Assembly (NCBI RefSeq): GCF_013618625.1
Contig: NZ_JABRWO010000002.1
Span: forward strand, 434,001 to 498,000
Source: Bremerella alba
GTDB lineage: Bacteria; Planctomycetota; Planctomycetia; Pirellulales; Pirellulaceae
Length of the DNA: 64,000 nt
Direction: 5' to 3'
Below, piece after piece: positions 36,325 to 44,337 of the stretch (positions are counted from its first letter, which is position 1; each line of letters begins with the position of its first letter). Both the position numbers and the translations under genes were made by a program. The notes beneath the pieces are model-generated. The model made no database searches. It worked only from the letters and a program-made list of their open reading frames with translations, and had not been told where the DNA came from.

Positions 36325-37221
36325 TTAAGTGAAAACGTTTTCATAGAACGACTTGTCTTGGCATGTCGCTCCATGATTCTCGCATACTTTCCCGGCAAAT
36401 CGGGACGCCGCATCGCCAACCTGTCGCAGTGGGCGGCCCGATATCAGTCCGGCGAGAAGGACTGACGCGAATCCATCCCCCGCGCCGACCGTGTCGACGA
36501 GAGGATTGGGTTGAGTGACTGCAATTTCGATGCCATCACCGTCGCTTGTGGCAAGAAAAGCACCTTTCGAGCCCGATGTGATACAGAAATTGGCGACTTG
36601 ATGCGCCGTACGCAATTTATCGACAGCTTTGCGAACGTTTTCACGCGTATCGCAAGGCATCTGAGTGAGTCGCTGGAGTTCGTCGTGGTTCAACTTGAGC
36701 CAATCGGCACCATCAACCAAACCACTTACCCACGACTCTTTAAACCACGGAGGGCGGATGTTTAAATCGACGAACCGGGGCAATTGGCTCTGATCGATAA
36801 TCTGCCGAATGGTCTTCGCCGTCCGCTCGCTTCGATACGCCAGGCTTCCGTAGTAGAGATACGAATAGCCGGAATAGTCTTCAACTGCCGGCGGCTCGAT
36901 ATAGTCCCAAGCCCGATCTTGCAAAATGTCGTAGACCGGCTCCCCATCTTTCAATTCGACCTGTACCGCCCCAGATGGCTTGGTATCGATCGTCTGCATT
37001 TGTTCCGCCGACATCCCCCAATCAGCCATAGAGCGAAGCACCTCTTGCCCGGCCTCGTCGTTGCCAATCGCCGAAACCATACAAGGATGATAACCCATCC
37101 CATGAAGATTCCAGGCAACGTTAAAAGGAGCACCACCGAGAACCTGGCGGCCATCCGGAAAGCGGTCGAAAAGCACTTCCCCAAGAATCAACGGCGGACG
37201 ATTTGCTTTCGAGTCAGTCAC
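36325..37221 (-). CDS. PfkB family carbohydrate kinase, probable fructokinase
   Basis: A 298-residue ribokinase-fold sugar kinase. The opening has ILGEVLFDRFPDG and GGAPFNVAWNL, the second being the PfkB signature 1 region; the C-terminal signature is NPLVDTVGAGDGFASVLLAG with the catalytic Asp and anion hole. Following amylosucrase logic, it most likely phosphorylates the fructose released from sucrose, returning it to sucrose-phosphate synthase or glycolysis. It is the first gene of the operon that continues with sucrose-phosphate synthase and amylosucrase. The start is GTG 37221; the 98-base gap to the divergent phosphatase gene must hold both promoters. Confidence 0.88.
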   Translation of the reverse strand: MTDSKANRPPLILGEVLFDRFPDGRQVLGGAPFNVAWNLHGMGYHPCMVSAIGNDEAGQEVLRSMADWGMSAEQMQTIDTKPSGAVQVELKDGEPVYDILQDRAWDYIEPPAVEDYSGYSYLYYGSLAYRSERTAKTIRQIIDQSQLPRFVDLNIRPPWFKESWVSGLVDGADWLKLNHDELQRLTQMPCDTRENVRKAVDKLRTAHQVANFCITSGSKGAFLATSDGDGIEIAVTQPNPLVDTVGAGDGFASVLLAGLISGRPLRQVGDAASRFAGKVCENHGATCQDKSFYENVFT

Positions 37222-37319
37222 GAATTTCTATCGATCAGTTAGACGGATCATTTAGTAATTGAGTAACATTGTTTTAGCATTCTCCGAACACAAACTCAAA
37301 TAGCACAAGGATTCATAAC

Positions 37320-38114
37320 GTGAGCAAGGTTCTGGCTACCGACTTAGACGGCACGCTGATTCCTTTGAATGACCTGGCGGAAAACACGTCCGATTTGGCC
37401 CTGTTAGCAAAAGCCCTTCGCGAAAAGCACGTCACCCTGACCTTCGTGACTGGTCGCCATTTAGAGTCGGTCCAGGACGCGATCAAGCGTTACGCATTGC
37501 CGGCTCCCGACTGGGTGATTTGCGATGTGGGGACTTCCATCTATAAGCGTGCTGAGGACGATTCGTTTCAAATCGCTCAGCCGTATGTCGATCATTTGCA
37601 AAGCATCGTGGGAGAGTTTTCAACTGGGCAATTGCGAGAAGAGTTCGCCTCGCTAGAGACGCTACGACTGCAAGAGGAAGAGAAGCAGGGGCAATTCAAA
37701 CTCAGTTTCTATTGCGACGCGAAAAAGCTTCACGCCATCCACGACGCGGTCTTAGATCATTTGTCCCATCGTGGTCTGCCGTACAGCTTGATCAGCAGTA
37801 TCGATCCATTCACCGGCGACGGCCTGATCGACCTTTTACCAACCGACGTCTCGAAGGCCTACGCGCTACAGTGGTGGACCGAGCATGCCGGGCTAGACAA
37901 TCAAGAGCTCGTCTTCTCTGGCGACTCTGGCAACGACTTGGCAGCCATGACCGCCGGCTATCGGACGATTGTCGTCGGCAACGCTTCTGCAGAACTCATG
38001 GAAACGGTCCACGGACATTACGAAAGCCGCATGCAAGTCGACCGGGTCTACATTGCCGAGAAGTTCGCCACCAGCGGAGTCCTCGCTGGCTGCCGACACT
38101 TTGGACTGCTTTAG
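37320..38114 (+). CDS. Sucrose-6-phosphate phosphatase, HAD-IIB
   Basis: 264 residues with DLDGTLIP at the start (Asp8 nucleophile, Asp10, Thr12), FVTGRHLES as motif II, and SGDSGNDLAAMTAGYRTIVVGNA as motif IV with the C2B cap between. This is the layout of sucrose-phosphate phosphatase (SPP), which removes phosphate from sucrose 6-phosphate. GTG 37320 follows an AAGG site by about nine bases. It is divergent from the fructokinase/synthase/amylosucrase operon, making the four genes a complete sucrose synthesis and use module. Confidence 0.9.
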   Translation: MSKVLATDLDGTLIPLNDLAENTSDLALLAKALREKHVTLTFVTGRHLESVQDAIKRYALPAPDWVICDVGTSIYKRAEDDSFQIAQPYVDHLQSIVGEFSTGQLREEFASLETLRLQEEEKQGQFKLSFYCDAKKLHAIHDAVLDHLSHRGLPYSLISSIDPFTGDGLIDLLPTDVSKAYALQWWTEHAGLDNQELVFSGDSGNDLAAMTAGYRTIVVGNASAELMETVHGHYESRMQVDRVYIAEKFATSGVLAGCRHFGLL

Positions 38115-38221
38115 TGTCGGAGTCGAACGTTTTCGCTAGCAAGGGCAGCGATTGGCGTTGCGTTGCCAGCACGGGGTTTCTATAAGTGGCGGCGCAATAG
38201 TCGTTCCCTTATTTCCCCCCA

Positions 38222-39076
38222 ATGACTCTCCCGGTGAATTCGCATTCTCAGCAGCGTCGAACTGCGCCTGGCCATCAATGGATGGTTCTGGGATTGCTAT
38301 GCTTGGGGTTCTTCTCGACCGGTTGTAAAGCGATCGTCGCGACCAACAACCGCAACTGGGCGCCCGATCAAGCGAAGCTCCCCATAGGTGTCGTGCAGGG
38401 AGACGAGATCACCATCCATAACGTGCGTAACTGCCGCTATGTCACGTCCGATGACTACGTGGTTCAGTACTACGACAAAGATATTCGCCTGAGCGATATC
38501 GAGACCGTCGACTACGTGGTCGTTCCCTTTAAAGACTCGCCCAGCGTCGCGCATACGATGCTCAGCTTCGGTCTGTCCGACGGGCAGTACTTGGTTTCTT
38601 CGGTCGAAATTCGCAAAGAAGCGAACGAAGAGTACTCGGCCTGGAAGGGCTTCTTCAACCAGTACGAACTGATGTACGTCATCGGCGACGAACGCGACGT
38701 GATCAATCTCAGCTCGAATTACTATAAGAGCGACGTTTATCTTTATCGTACGGTCGCTCAGCCTGAACAGGCCCAGGCTCTGTTTTTGGACGTCATCAAG
38801 CGAGCCAACAAATTGGCCGCTGACCCTGAGTTCTACCACACCGTGACCAACAACTGCACGACCAACATCGTGTCGCATGTCAACAAGATCGCCCCCAAGA
38901 GTGTCCCGTACGACATGCGAATTCTTCTGCCGGGCTACAGCGACGAGTACGCCTACTCGCTCGGCTTGTTGGACACGAGCGTCCCCTTCGAGCAGCTGCG
39001 CTCCCAGTCGCAGATCAATCATCTTGCCGAGCGGTACCGAGACGACGAGAACTTCTCGGAGTACATCCGCCGATAG
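38222..39076 (+). CDS. Lnb N-terminal/DUF4105-like predicted lipoprotein
   Basis: 284 residues. The N-terminus has a hydrophobic segment ending in a lipobox-like FSTGC (Cys35), although Ser at -3 is unusual, so lipid attachment is probable and not certain. The rest fits the Lnb N-terminal (DUF4105) domain: FKDSPSVAHTMLSFGLSDGQY, then VEIRKEANEEYS and VIGDERDVINL, and a conserved-looking TVTNNCTTNIVSHVNK with a Cys in a likely active-site position (papain-like fold in related families). It is probably periplasmic. Family members are poorly characterised. It stands between the sucrose phosphatase gene and a small secreted protein gene. Confidence 0.8.
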   Translation: MTLPVNSHSQQRRTAPGHQWMVLGLLCLGFFSTGCKAIVATNNRNWAPDQAKLPIGVVQGDEITIHNVRNCRYVTSDDYVVQYYDKDIRLSDIETVDYVVVPFKDSPSVAHTMLSFGLSDGQYLVSSVEIRKEANEEYSAWKGFFNQYELMYVIGDERDVINLSSNYYKSDVYLYRTVAQPEQAQALFLDVIKRANKLAADPEFYHTVTNNCTTNIVSHVNKIAPKSVPYDMRILLPGYSDEYAYSLGLLDTSVPFEQLRSQSQINHLAERYRDDENFSEYIRR

Positions 39077-39236
39077 GGGCAGTTGCTAGCGATAACTCTC
39101 CCGTTTTTCCTGCGGTTTTCAGCAAGACTTCATAATTTCTGATCAATCGACATTGCTCTATCCGAAAATCGAATATAGATACACCCTACTCTGCCACGAA
39201 AACGCCCTTAGACGATGGACCGTTAGGGAGGCCAAT

Positions 39237-39656
39237 ATGAGTGGTGTTACATTTTCGGTTGCTGCTTTGTGGATGATTCTGGGGGCCTCGCCCTCAACGC
39301 CAGTGGTGCAGGATCAGGTCGACCTGATCGAGGTGAACCACTACTACGATTCCCAAGGCCGCTTGATCTTCGACCAGGTCATTTTCTATGAGTGGTCGCA
39401 AAGCGATGCCCGGTTCCATGTCACCGCATGGCGTCTGCTGAAGAGTTCCTGGCAAGTTCCCCGTAAGCGTTGGAGCGACGGGGCCTATACCACCACCTGG
39501 CGAGACGGCGACGTCCTGCGCAGCGTGGTAGGTAAGAACATGCGAGAGACTTGGACGCAGCACGATCCAGAGCTTATCGAGCGGGATTATCTCCCGCGCG
39601 AGTATCGCCGCGGACTGACCCCGAAGATCGAAGCAGTAGCGAACGCCGAGAATTAA
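39237..39656 (+). CDS. Hypothetical small exported protein
   Basis: Not recognised. I chose ATG 39237, which follows a GGGAGG ribosome site by six bases, over the 39153 frame start; it gives 139 residues. The first 20 residues (FSVAALWMILGASPSTP) look like a short signal or anchor. The rest is one beta-rich domain with many Trp, Tyr and Arg: LIEVNHYYDSQGRLIFDQVI, then a run with WRLLKSSWQVPRKRWSDG. It ends eight bases from the convergent DUF309 gene. Confidence 0.65.
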   Translation: MSGVTFSVAALWMILGASPSTPVVQDQVDLIEVNHYYDSQGRLIFDQVIFYEWSQSDARFHVTAWRLLKSSWQVPRKRWSDGAYTTTWRDGDVLRSVVGKNMRETWTQHDPELIERDYLPREYRRGLTPKIEAVANAEN

Positions 39657-39663
39657 CCCGCGC

Positions 39664-40140
39664 TTAGCCGCGCGATAATTCGATTTGAAAGTCGAACACG
39701 ATAACCACGTTATCCTGTGAATCGCACAGGAAACGACTGGGAGTCTCCCGGACTTTCTTTACCTGCTCGGTAAGTGTCTCGAGCGAAGCTATGCCCAGGT
39801 CTTGGACAGCGTTCTCGAAAAGGGCGACGGCTTTGCGGGCATGCACTTCGACTCCGTGAAGCGACTGTTGCCGAGCTTTCACACCGCACGCTGTCAGGTG
39901 AATGAGCCCCTTTAGCAAAGCGGCCTGATCCCCTACTCTTCCCTGGGCGTGCCAGGCCGATTCCCAGGCTTCGTGGGCTTCCCAGTAAAATCCGTGATTA
40001 AATAGGTCGACGCCGTACCGAAACGATTGCCGGTCGGTCCGCCCCTCGAAATCCGTTTCAGGCCGAGGAAACAGGCCTGGAACGTACGCGTACGACGGAA
40101 ACGGCAGCGTTGGTTCATAGCGCGAGGTTTCGTCTGCCAT
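39664..40140 (-). CDS. DUF309 family protein
   Basis: 158 residues of helical protein. The core motif DLFNHGFYWEAHEAWESAWH, with its paired His/Glu residues, is the DUF309 signature; the later HLTACGVKARQQSLHG continues it. The conserved acids and histidines suggest a metal site, but no function is known for the family. It is divergently placed from the SDR gene 77 bases away, so they may share a control region. Confidence 0.88.
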   Translation of the reverse strand: MADETSRYEPTLPFPSYAYVPGLFPRPETDFEGRTDRQSFRYGVDLFNHGFYWEAHEAWESAWHAQGRVGDQAALLKGLIHLTACGVKARQQSLHGVEVHARKAVALFENAVQDLGIASLETLTEQVKKVRETPSRFLCDSQDNVVIVFDFQIELSRG

Positions 40141-40217
40141 GGTTGCGTCCTTTCCTTCTGGCCATTGTAATGACGCTTCTATGCGACGTTTGAAGAATCC
40201 GCTTTGAGGAATCTACC

Positions 40218-40904
40218 ATGTCCGTTCGGAAAATTGTCCTTACCGGCGCCACCAAGGGGCTCGGTCGAGCGATGGCCGATGGATTTATCGCTACGGGTCA
40301 TCAGGTCGCTGGTTGTGGACGATCGGCCGACAAGATTGATCAGCTAAACGAACAGTATGGCGATCCTCACCGTTTTGACGTGGTCGATGTCACCAACTGG
40401 CATGACGTCAAACAGTGGGGCAAGTCGGTCAACGAAAACTTCGGTGTGCCCGACCTGTTGATCAACAATGCAGCAATTATCAACGAGAACAAGCCACTCT
40501 GGCGAGTCCCGGTGGGCGAGTTTTCACAGATGATCGACATCAACATCCAAGGCGTCTTTCACGTCATCAAAGCGTTTGTCCCGGCGATGGTCGAGCGCGG
40601 CCAAGGTACCATCATCAACTTCAGTTCCGGTTGGGGTCGATCGACTTCGCCCGAAGTCGGCCCCTACTGCGCGACGAAGTACGCCATTGAAGGCATGACC
40701 AAGTCACTCGCTCAAGAGTTGCCAGCCGGGATGGCCGCAATTCCCCTGGGCCCCGGCATGATCCACACCGAGATGTTGGAGAAATGCTTCGCCGACGGGG
40801 CCTCGAGCGCACCGAAGCCATCGGACTGGGCGTCGTACGCGGTACCGTTTATCCTTTCGCTCGGGGCTGAGGAAAACGGCGAGTCGATTAGCATTGTCAA
40901 GTAA
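40218..40904 (+). CDS. Short-chain dehydrogenase/reductase (SDR)
   Basis: A classical SDR of 228 residues. The cofactor loop is TGATKGLGRAM (Gly10, Gly14, Gly16), the NNAA motif is at about 83-86 and the catalytic residues are Ser136/137, Tyr150 and Lys154 (YCATK). The Arg after the second strand (GCGRSADK) hints at NADP(H) preference. After the active site the C-terminus is short (GPGMIHTEMLEKCF). The substrate is unknown. The release-factor-like gene follows six bases later, so the two are probably co-transcribed. Confidence 0.92.
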   Translation: MSVRKIVLTGATKGLGRAMADGFIATGHQVAGCGRSADKIDQLNEQYGDPHRFDVVDVTNWHDVKQWGKSVNENFGVPDLLINNAAIINENKPLWRVPVGEFSQMIDINIQGVFHVIKAFVPAMVERGQGTIINFSSGWGRSTSPEVGPYCATKYAIEGMTKSLAQELPAGMAAIPLGPGMIHTEMLEKCFADGASSAPKPSDWASYAVPFILSLGAEENGESISIVK

Positions 40905-40910
40905 CTGAAA

Positions 40911-41426
40911 ATGCCAAGCGGAATCGATCATCCGGCAGCCTGGCCGGTACCAGAGCTTTTGAAACGCTGCGACGTCAAACGGCTTCGTCGCGGCGGTCCA
41001 GGCGGACAGCATCGCAACAAGGTCGAAACGGCCGTGATCGTTCACGATCCTGTATCGGGCCAGTCGGGAGAAGGGAACGAGCGTCGTAGCCAGGAAGCCA
41101 ACCGCCAGGTTGCCATCTTCCGTCTGCGAGTCAATCTGGCAATTCATGTGATTGACGAAATCGACCTCTCGGCCACGCCCAGCGAACTTTGGCGGTCGCG
41201 GCTGCGTAGTGGAAAAGTCTCGGTCAATCCTACCCACGACGACTTCCCAGCACTGTTGGCAGAAGCCATAACTGTACTACAAGCCGAGAGTTGGGATGTT
41301 TCGGCAGCGGCAACGCGGCTAGGCTGCTCGACCAGTCAGCTGGTCAAATTCCTGAAAAATGAATCGGCGGCCTTTGCGCTGCTGAATCGTCATCGAGACC
41401 AACTCGGCCTAAAACGGCTGAAATAG
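40911..41426 (+). CDS. Peptide chain release factor-like protein (GGQ domain)
   Basis: 171 residues with the RF-1 domain motif RRGGPGGQHRNKVETAV: Gly31-Gly32-Gln33 is the peptidyl-tRNA hydrolysis tripeptide. It lacks the stop-codon recognition domains of RF1 and RF2, so it belongs with ArfB/YaeJ- or RFH-type ribosome rescue proteins, but the basic tail of ArfB is short here. Instead the C-terminus (SWDVSAAATRLGCSTSQLVKFL) looks like a helix-turn-helix fold. That extension is a feature of this subgroup. A role in rescuing stalled ribosomes is inferred from the GGQ motif only. Confidence 0.85.
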   Translation: MPSGIDHPAAWPVPELLKRCDVKRLRRGGPGGQHRNKVETAVIVHDPVSGQSGEGNERRSQEANRQVAIFRLRVNLAIHVIDEIDLSATPSELWRSRLRSGKVSVNPTHDDFPALLAEAITVLQAESWDVSAAATRLGCSTSQLVKFLKNESAAFALLNRHRDQLGLKRLK

Positions 41427-41508
41427 CAACAAGACTTTCTCTTGACAGGTTTGTGCGATGGGCAAACCATGGACAGACTGAGAAATTCAAGTTTTGGAGA
41501 ATCACTTA

Positions 41509-44331
41509 ATGGCTTGCCTGACCCGACGGATCGTGATTTGCGGTACCTTTGTACTGTTGGCCGTTCTCACGCAAAATGGATTCGCACAACAAGTATCTGC
41601 CATCGCCGGCGAGCCCTGGGGGGTCGGACGTGTGGTCCTTCCGCTTCAACGAGCGGATTTCGGCGATCCGGTCGACAGCGAAGCGTTCGCGATTTCTGAC
41701 CCCGAGGGACGGATCTTCTACCCCGTCTTCAAGCCGCGTCGATTTCTTCCGCTGCTTCAATCGCTGCTGGGTGCCGACACCGTCACGCCACCGCAAGAGC
41801 TAGAGGTCTATTTCCTCTTCCGGGGAAGTGCCCCGATGGAGGTCACCGTTGAAACGCCAACACCGCAGACATTTCAGGTAGCTCCCCGCCAGCGACGTGA
41901 CGGACCTTATAACAATCTCGTGCGTCAGTGGTGGCGAACCTATAACGAAGTCGGCCGCCAGCGGACCGATGCAAGCGATCATCCACCGGTGCTAGAGACC
42001 TATCTTTCGATGATGCTGTCGGACCGGCTTGGCCTTGCCCCGCCACCGCTTAGCCAGCGTGCGTTGGAAGATCGCTCGGCACTGGAACCCAGCCAATCCC
42101 TGATGATGTTGATGGGCACCGAGAAGGTTCACGACGCGATGCTCAAAGCGATCATGAACAACGAGCTGGCTCCGCAAGGAGAGTTGGGCCCGATTGTCCC
42201 GCCGATTCAATGGGCCCCCCTAGCGGTACCACAGCCCAGTGCGGATGTCGAGATCGAGCCTATGGCTAAGTACGTTCCCGAGGAATGCTTCTACATTCGA
42301 TTCGGCTCGCTGAAGAATTACCTGTGGCTCAATAAGCTGCTCCAGCGCAACGGTGGCGACCTCTCGCGGATGATTTCCAATCGGCGTGTTGCGTTTCATT
42401 TGAATGAAGTGGTCCAGCGGCAGCTGGCGCTCAAGCAGTCGGAATTGTCGGAGATCTTTGGCGATCAGGTGGTGCAGGATGTCGCGTTAATTGGTCGCGA
42501 TACGTATACCCGCGAAGGTGCTGCCCTGGGCATGTTGTTTTACGCAAAGCAAAGCCCTTTGCTGGCCAACGATATCAATAAGAATCGCAAGGACGCCCAG
42601 AAGCAGTACCAGCGCGACGGTGCGAAGCTGGAAACCGTAGAGATTGCCGGGCGAGAGGTGTCGTTTCTTTCGACTCCTGACAATACCCTCCGATCGTTCT
42701 ATGTCACCCGTGGGGACTTCCACTTGGTGACCACCTCTCGGGCCATCGTCGAGCGTTTTCTTACATTGGAAGAAACGTCGACCAGCCTGGCGAACTCGCG
42801 CGAGTTTCAGTATGCCCGAGGCCTGATGCCGCTTAGCCGAGACGACACCGTCTTCGTCTATCTCTCTTCGCAGTTCTTCCGGGGTTTGTACTCTCCTCAG
42901 TACCGCGTCGAAATCCGCCGTCGGTTGCAAAGTGTCATCGAGATGGAACTGCAGCAGATGGCAACCGCCGCAGCCAATAATGAAGGCTACCAAGATACGT
43001 CGGTCGAAGGCCTGATCGCCGCCGGTTTCCTGCCTGCCAACTTCGATCAACGAGCCGACGGAAGCCACACGATTATTTCCAACGATACGCTAGGAGACTC
43101 GATTCGGGGTGGTCGTGGGCATTTCGTGCCGATTCCGGATATGGATATCGTTGGCATGACCCCTCAAGAAACGGCCGACTTTAATCGCCTGCGACAATAC
43201 CATATGACCGAGTGGCGGCAAATGAACCCGATCCTCGTCGGAATCAACCGCTTCAAACTCAATGACGAAGGCCTAGAACGCATTGCGATCGATGCGCGCG
43301 TCTCTCCGTTTCAACGCTCGAATGTCGGACAGTTCCTCTCCTTTCTGGGCCCTCCGCTGCCGACTCATATTGCGACGGCCCCTGAGGATGTCGTCGCGTT
43401 TCAAGCGGTGCTGGATGGACGCTATAGCGGCGGTTTAACCCACTATGCGGTGGCTGTCCGAGACATGCCGTTTCCGCTGGAACAATTCACTAACCAAGGT
43501 TTTTTCAATACGCTGCGAATGATTCAAGCCACGCCAGGCTATTTGACGGCCTTTCCCAAGCCGGGACTGATCGATCAAATCCCCTTCATCGGTGTCGCGG
43601 CTGCCCCCGATATCTATGGCTATTCCCAGTTACCCTTTGGGCTGTTGCGCCGAGAACTCAATGGGTTCTCTTCCCTCTCCTTCCATCCAGAGATCTTAGC
43701 CGACGTTACACCCAACCTGGCCATTGTCGAAGACTCCCATCCGGCCCAGGTACGCATTCATATCGGGGATATTTCCAACGCTCAGATTACCCCCCTGGCA
43801 AATGGCTTAGCCCAATCGATTTCCAGACAGGGAAGTCTTGCCAACGCGGCCTTCTTCCAGGAAGTCCACAACCAACTCGGCATCCCTGAGGGGCAAGCGA
43901 AAGCCTTCGCCGATCAACTGCTGAATCTCGAATTCATCGATCCGCTGGGGGGCCAGTTCGTTTACCAACCGAATGACAACGGAACCGGCAGATGGGTGTC
44001 GACCGCTTGGAGCGACCAAGGAAAAGACTTTCAGGCCAACGTCATGGACTGGTTCCGCGGGCTCGAAGCCAGGCTGAACGTCGACGAAAACCTGATCGAG
44101 TTGCATGCTCAGATCGACATGCAAAACGAAAAGCCCCAGCAGGGATTGAAACTGCCAGGGTTCAATTTGTTTGACTTGGGAGGCGCTTTTGGTGGCTCGA
44201 AGAAGAAGGCCGAGACCGAAGCGAAGCCTAAGACTCCACCTCCGATCACACCCAAAGCGGAAGAGCTTCCTGAACCGATCCCGCCGCCGGCTCCGCTTCC
44301 TAAGCCAGCGTCGGGCGGAAAGCAGTTTTAA
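41509..44331 (+). CDS. Large hypothetical exported protein
   Basis: Not recognised. ATG 41509 has GGAGA eight bases upstream, giving 940 residues; the TTG at 41494 is less likely. A signal peptide is clear (RRIVICGTFVLLAVLTQNGFAQQ area). The mature part has no transmembrane helix. A region near 250-320 (YVPEECFYIRFGSLKNYLWL) and another near 500-560 look like globular beta-alpha domains. The C-terminus is rich in Pro, Lys and Glu (PPPITPKAEELPEPIPPP). Similar long secreted proteins are common in planctomycetes. The nadE gene converges with it, seven bases away. Confidence 0.75.
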   Translation: MACLTRRIVICGTFVLLAVLTQNGFAQQVSAIAGEPWGVGRVVLPLQRADFGDPVDSEAFAISDPEGRIFYPVFKPRRFLPLLQSLLGADTVTPPQELEVYFLFRGSAPMEVTVETPTPQTFQVAPRQRRDGPYNNLVRQWWRTYNEVGRQRTDASDHPPVLETYLSMMLSDRLGLAPPPLSQRALEDRSALEPSQSLMMLMGTEKVHDAMLKAIMNNELAPQGELGPIVPPIQWAPLAVPQPSADVEIEPMAKYVPEECFYIRFGSLKNYLWLNKLLQRNGGDLSRMISNRRVAFHLNEVVQRQLALKQSELSEIFGDQVVQDVALIGRDTYTREGAALGMLFYAKQSPLLANDINKNRKDAQKQYQRDGAKLETVEIAGREVSFLSTPDNTLRSFYVTRGDFHLVTTSRAIVERFLTLEETSTSLANSREFQYARGLMPLSRDDTVFVYLSSQFFRGLYSPQYRVEIRRRLQSVIEMELQQMATAAANNEGYQDTSVEGLIAAGFLPANFDQRADGSHTIISNDTLGDSIRGGRGHFVPIPDMDIVGMTPQETADFNRLRQYHMTEWRQMNPILVGINRFKLNDEGLERIAIDARVSPFQRSNVGQFLSFLGPPLPTHIATAPEDVVAFQAVLDGRYSGGLTHYAVAVRDMPFPLEQFTNQGFFNTLRMIQATPGYLTAFPKPGLIDQIPFIGVAAAPDIYGYSQLPFGLLRRELNGFSSLSFHPEILADVTPNLAIVEDSHPAQVRIHIGDISNAQITPLANGLAQSISRQGSLANAAFFQEVHNQLGIPEGQAKAFADQLLNLEFIDPLGGQFVYQPNDNGTGRWVSTAWSDQGKDFQANVMDWFRGLEARLNVDENLIELHAQIDMQNEKPQQGLKLPGFNLFDLGGAFGGSKKKAETEAKPKTPPPITPKAEELPEPIPPPAPLPKPASGGKQF

Positions 44332-44337
44332 GCGTCC

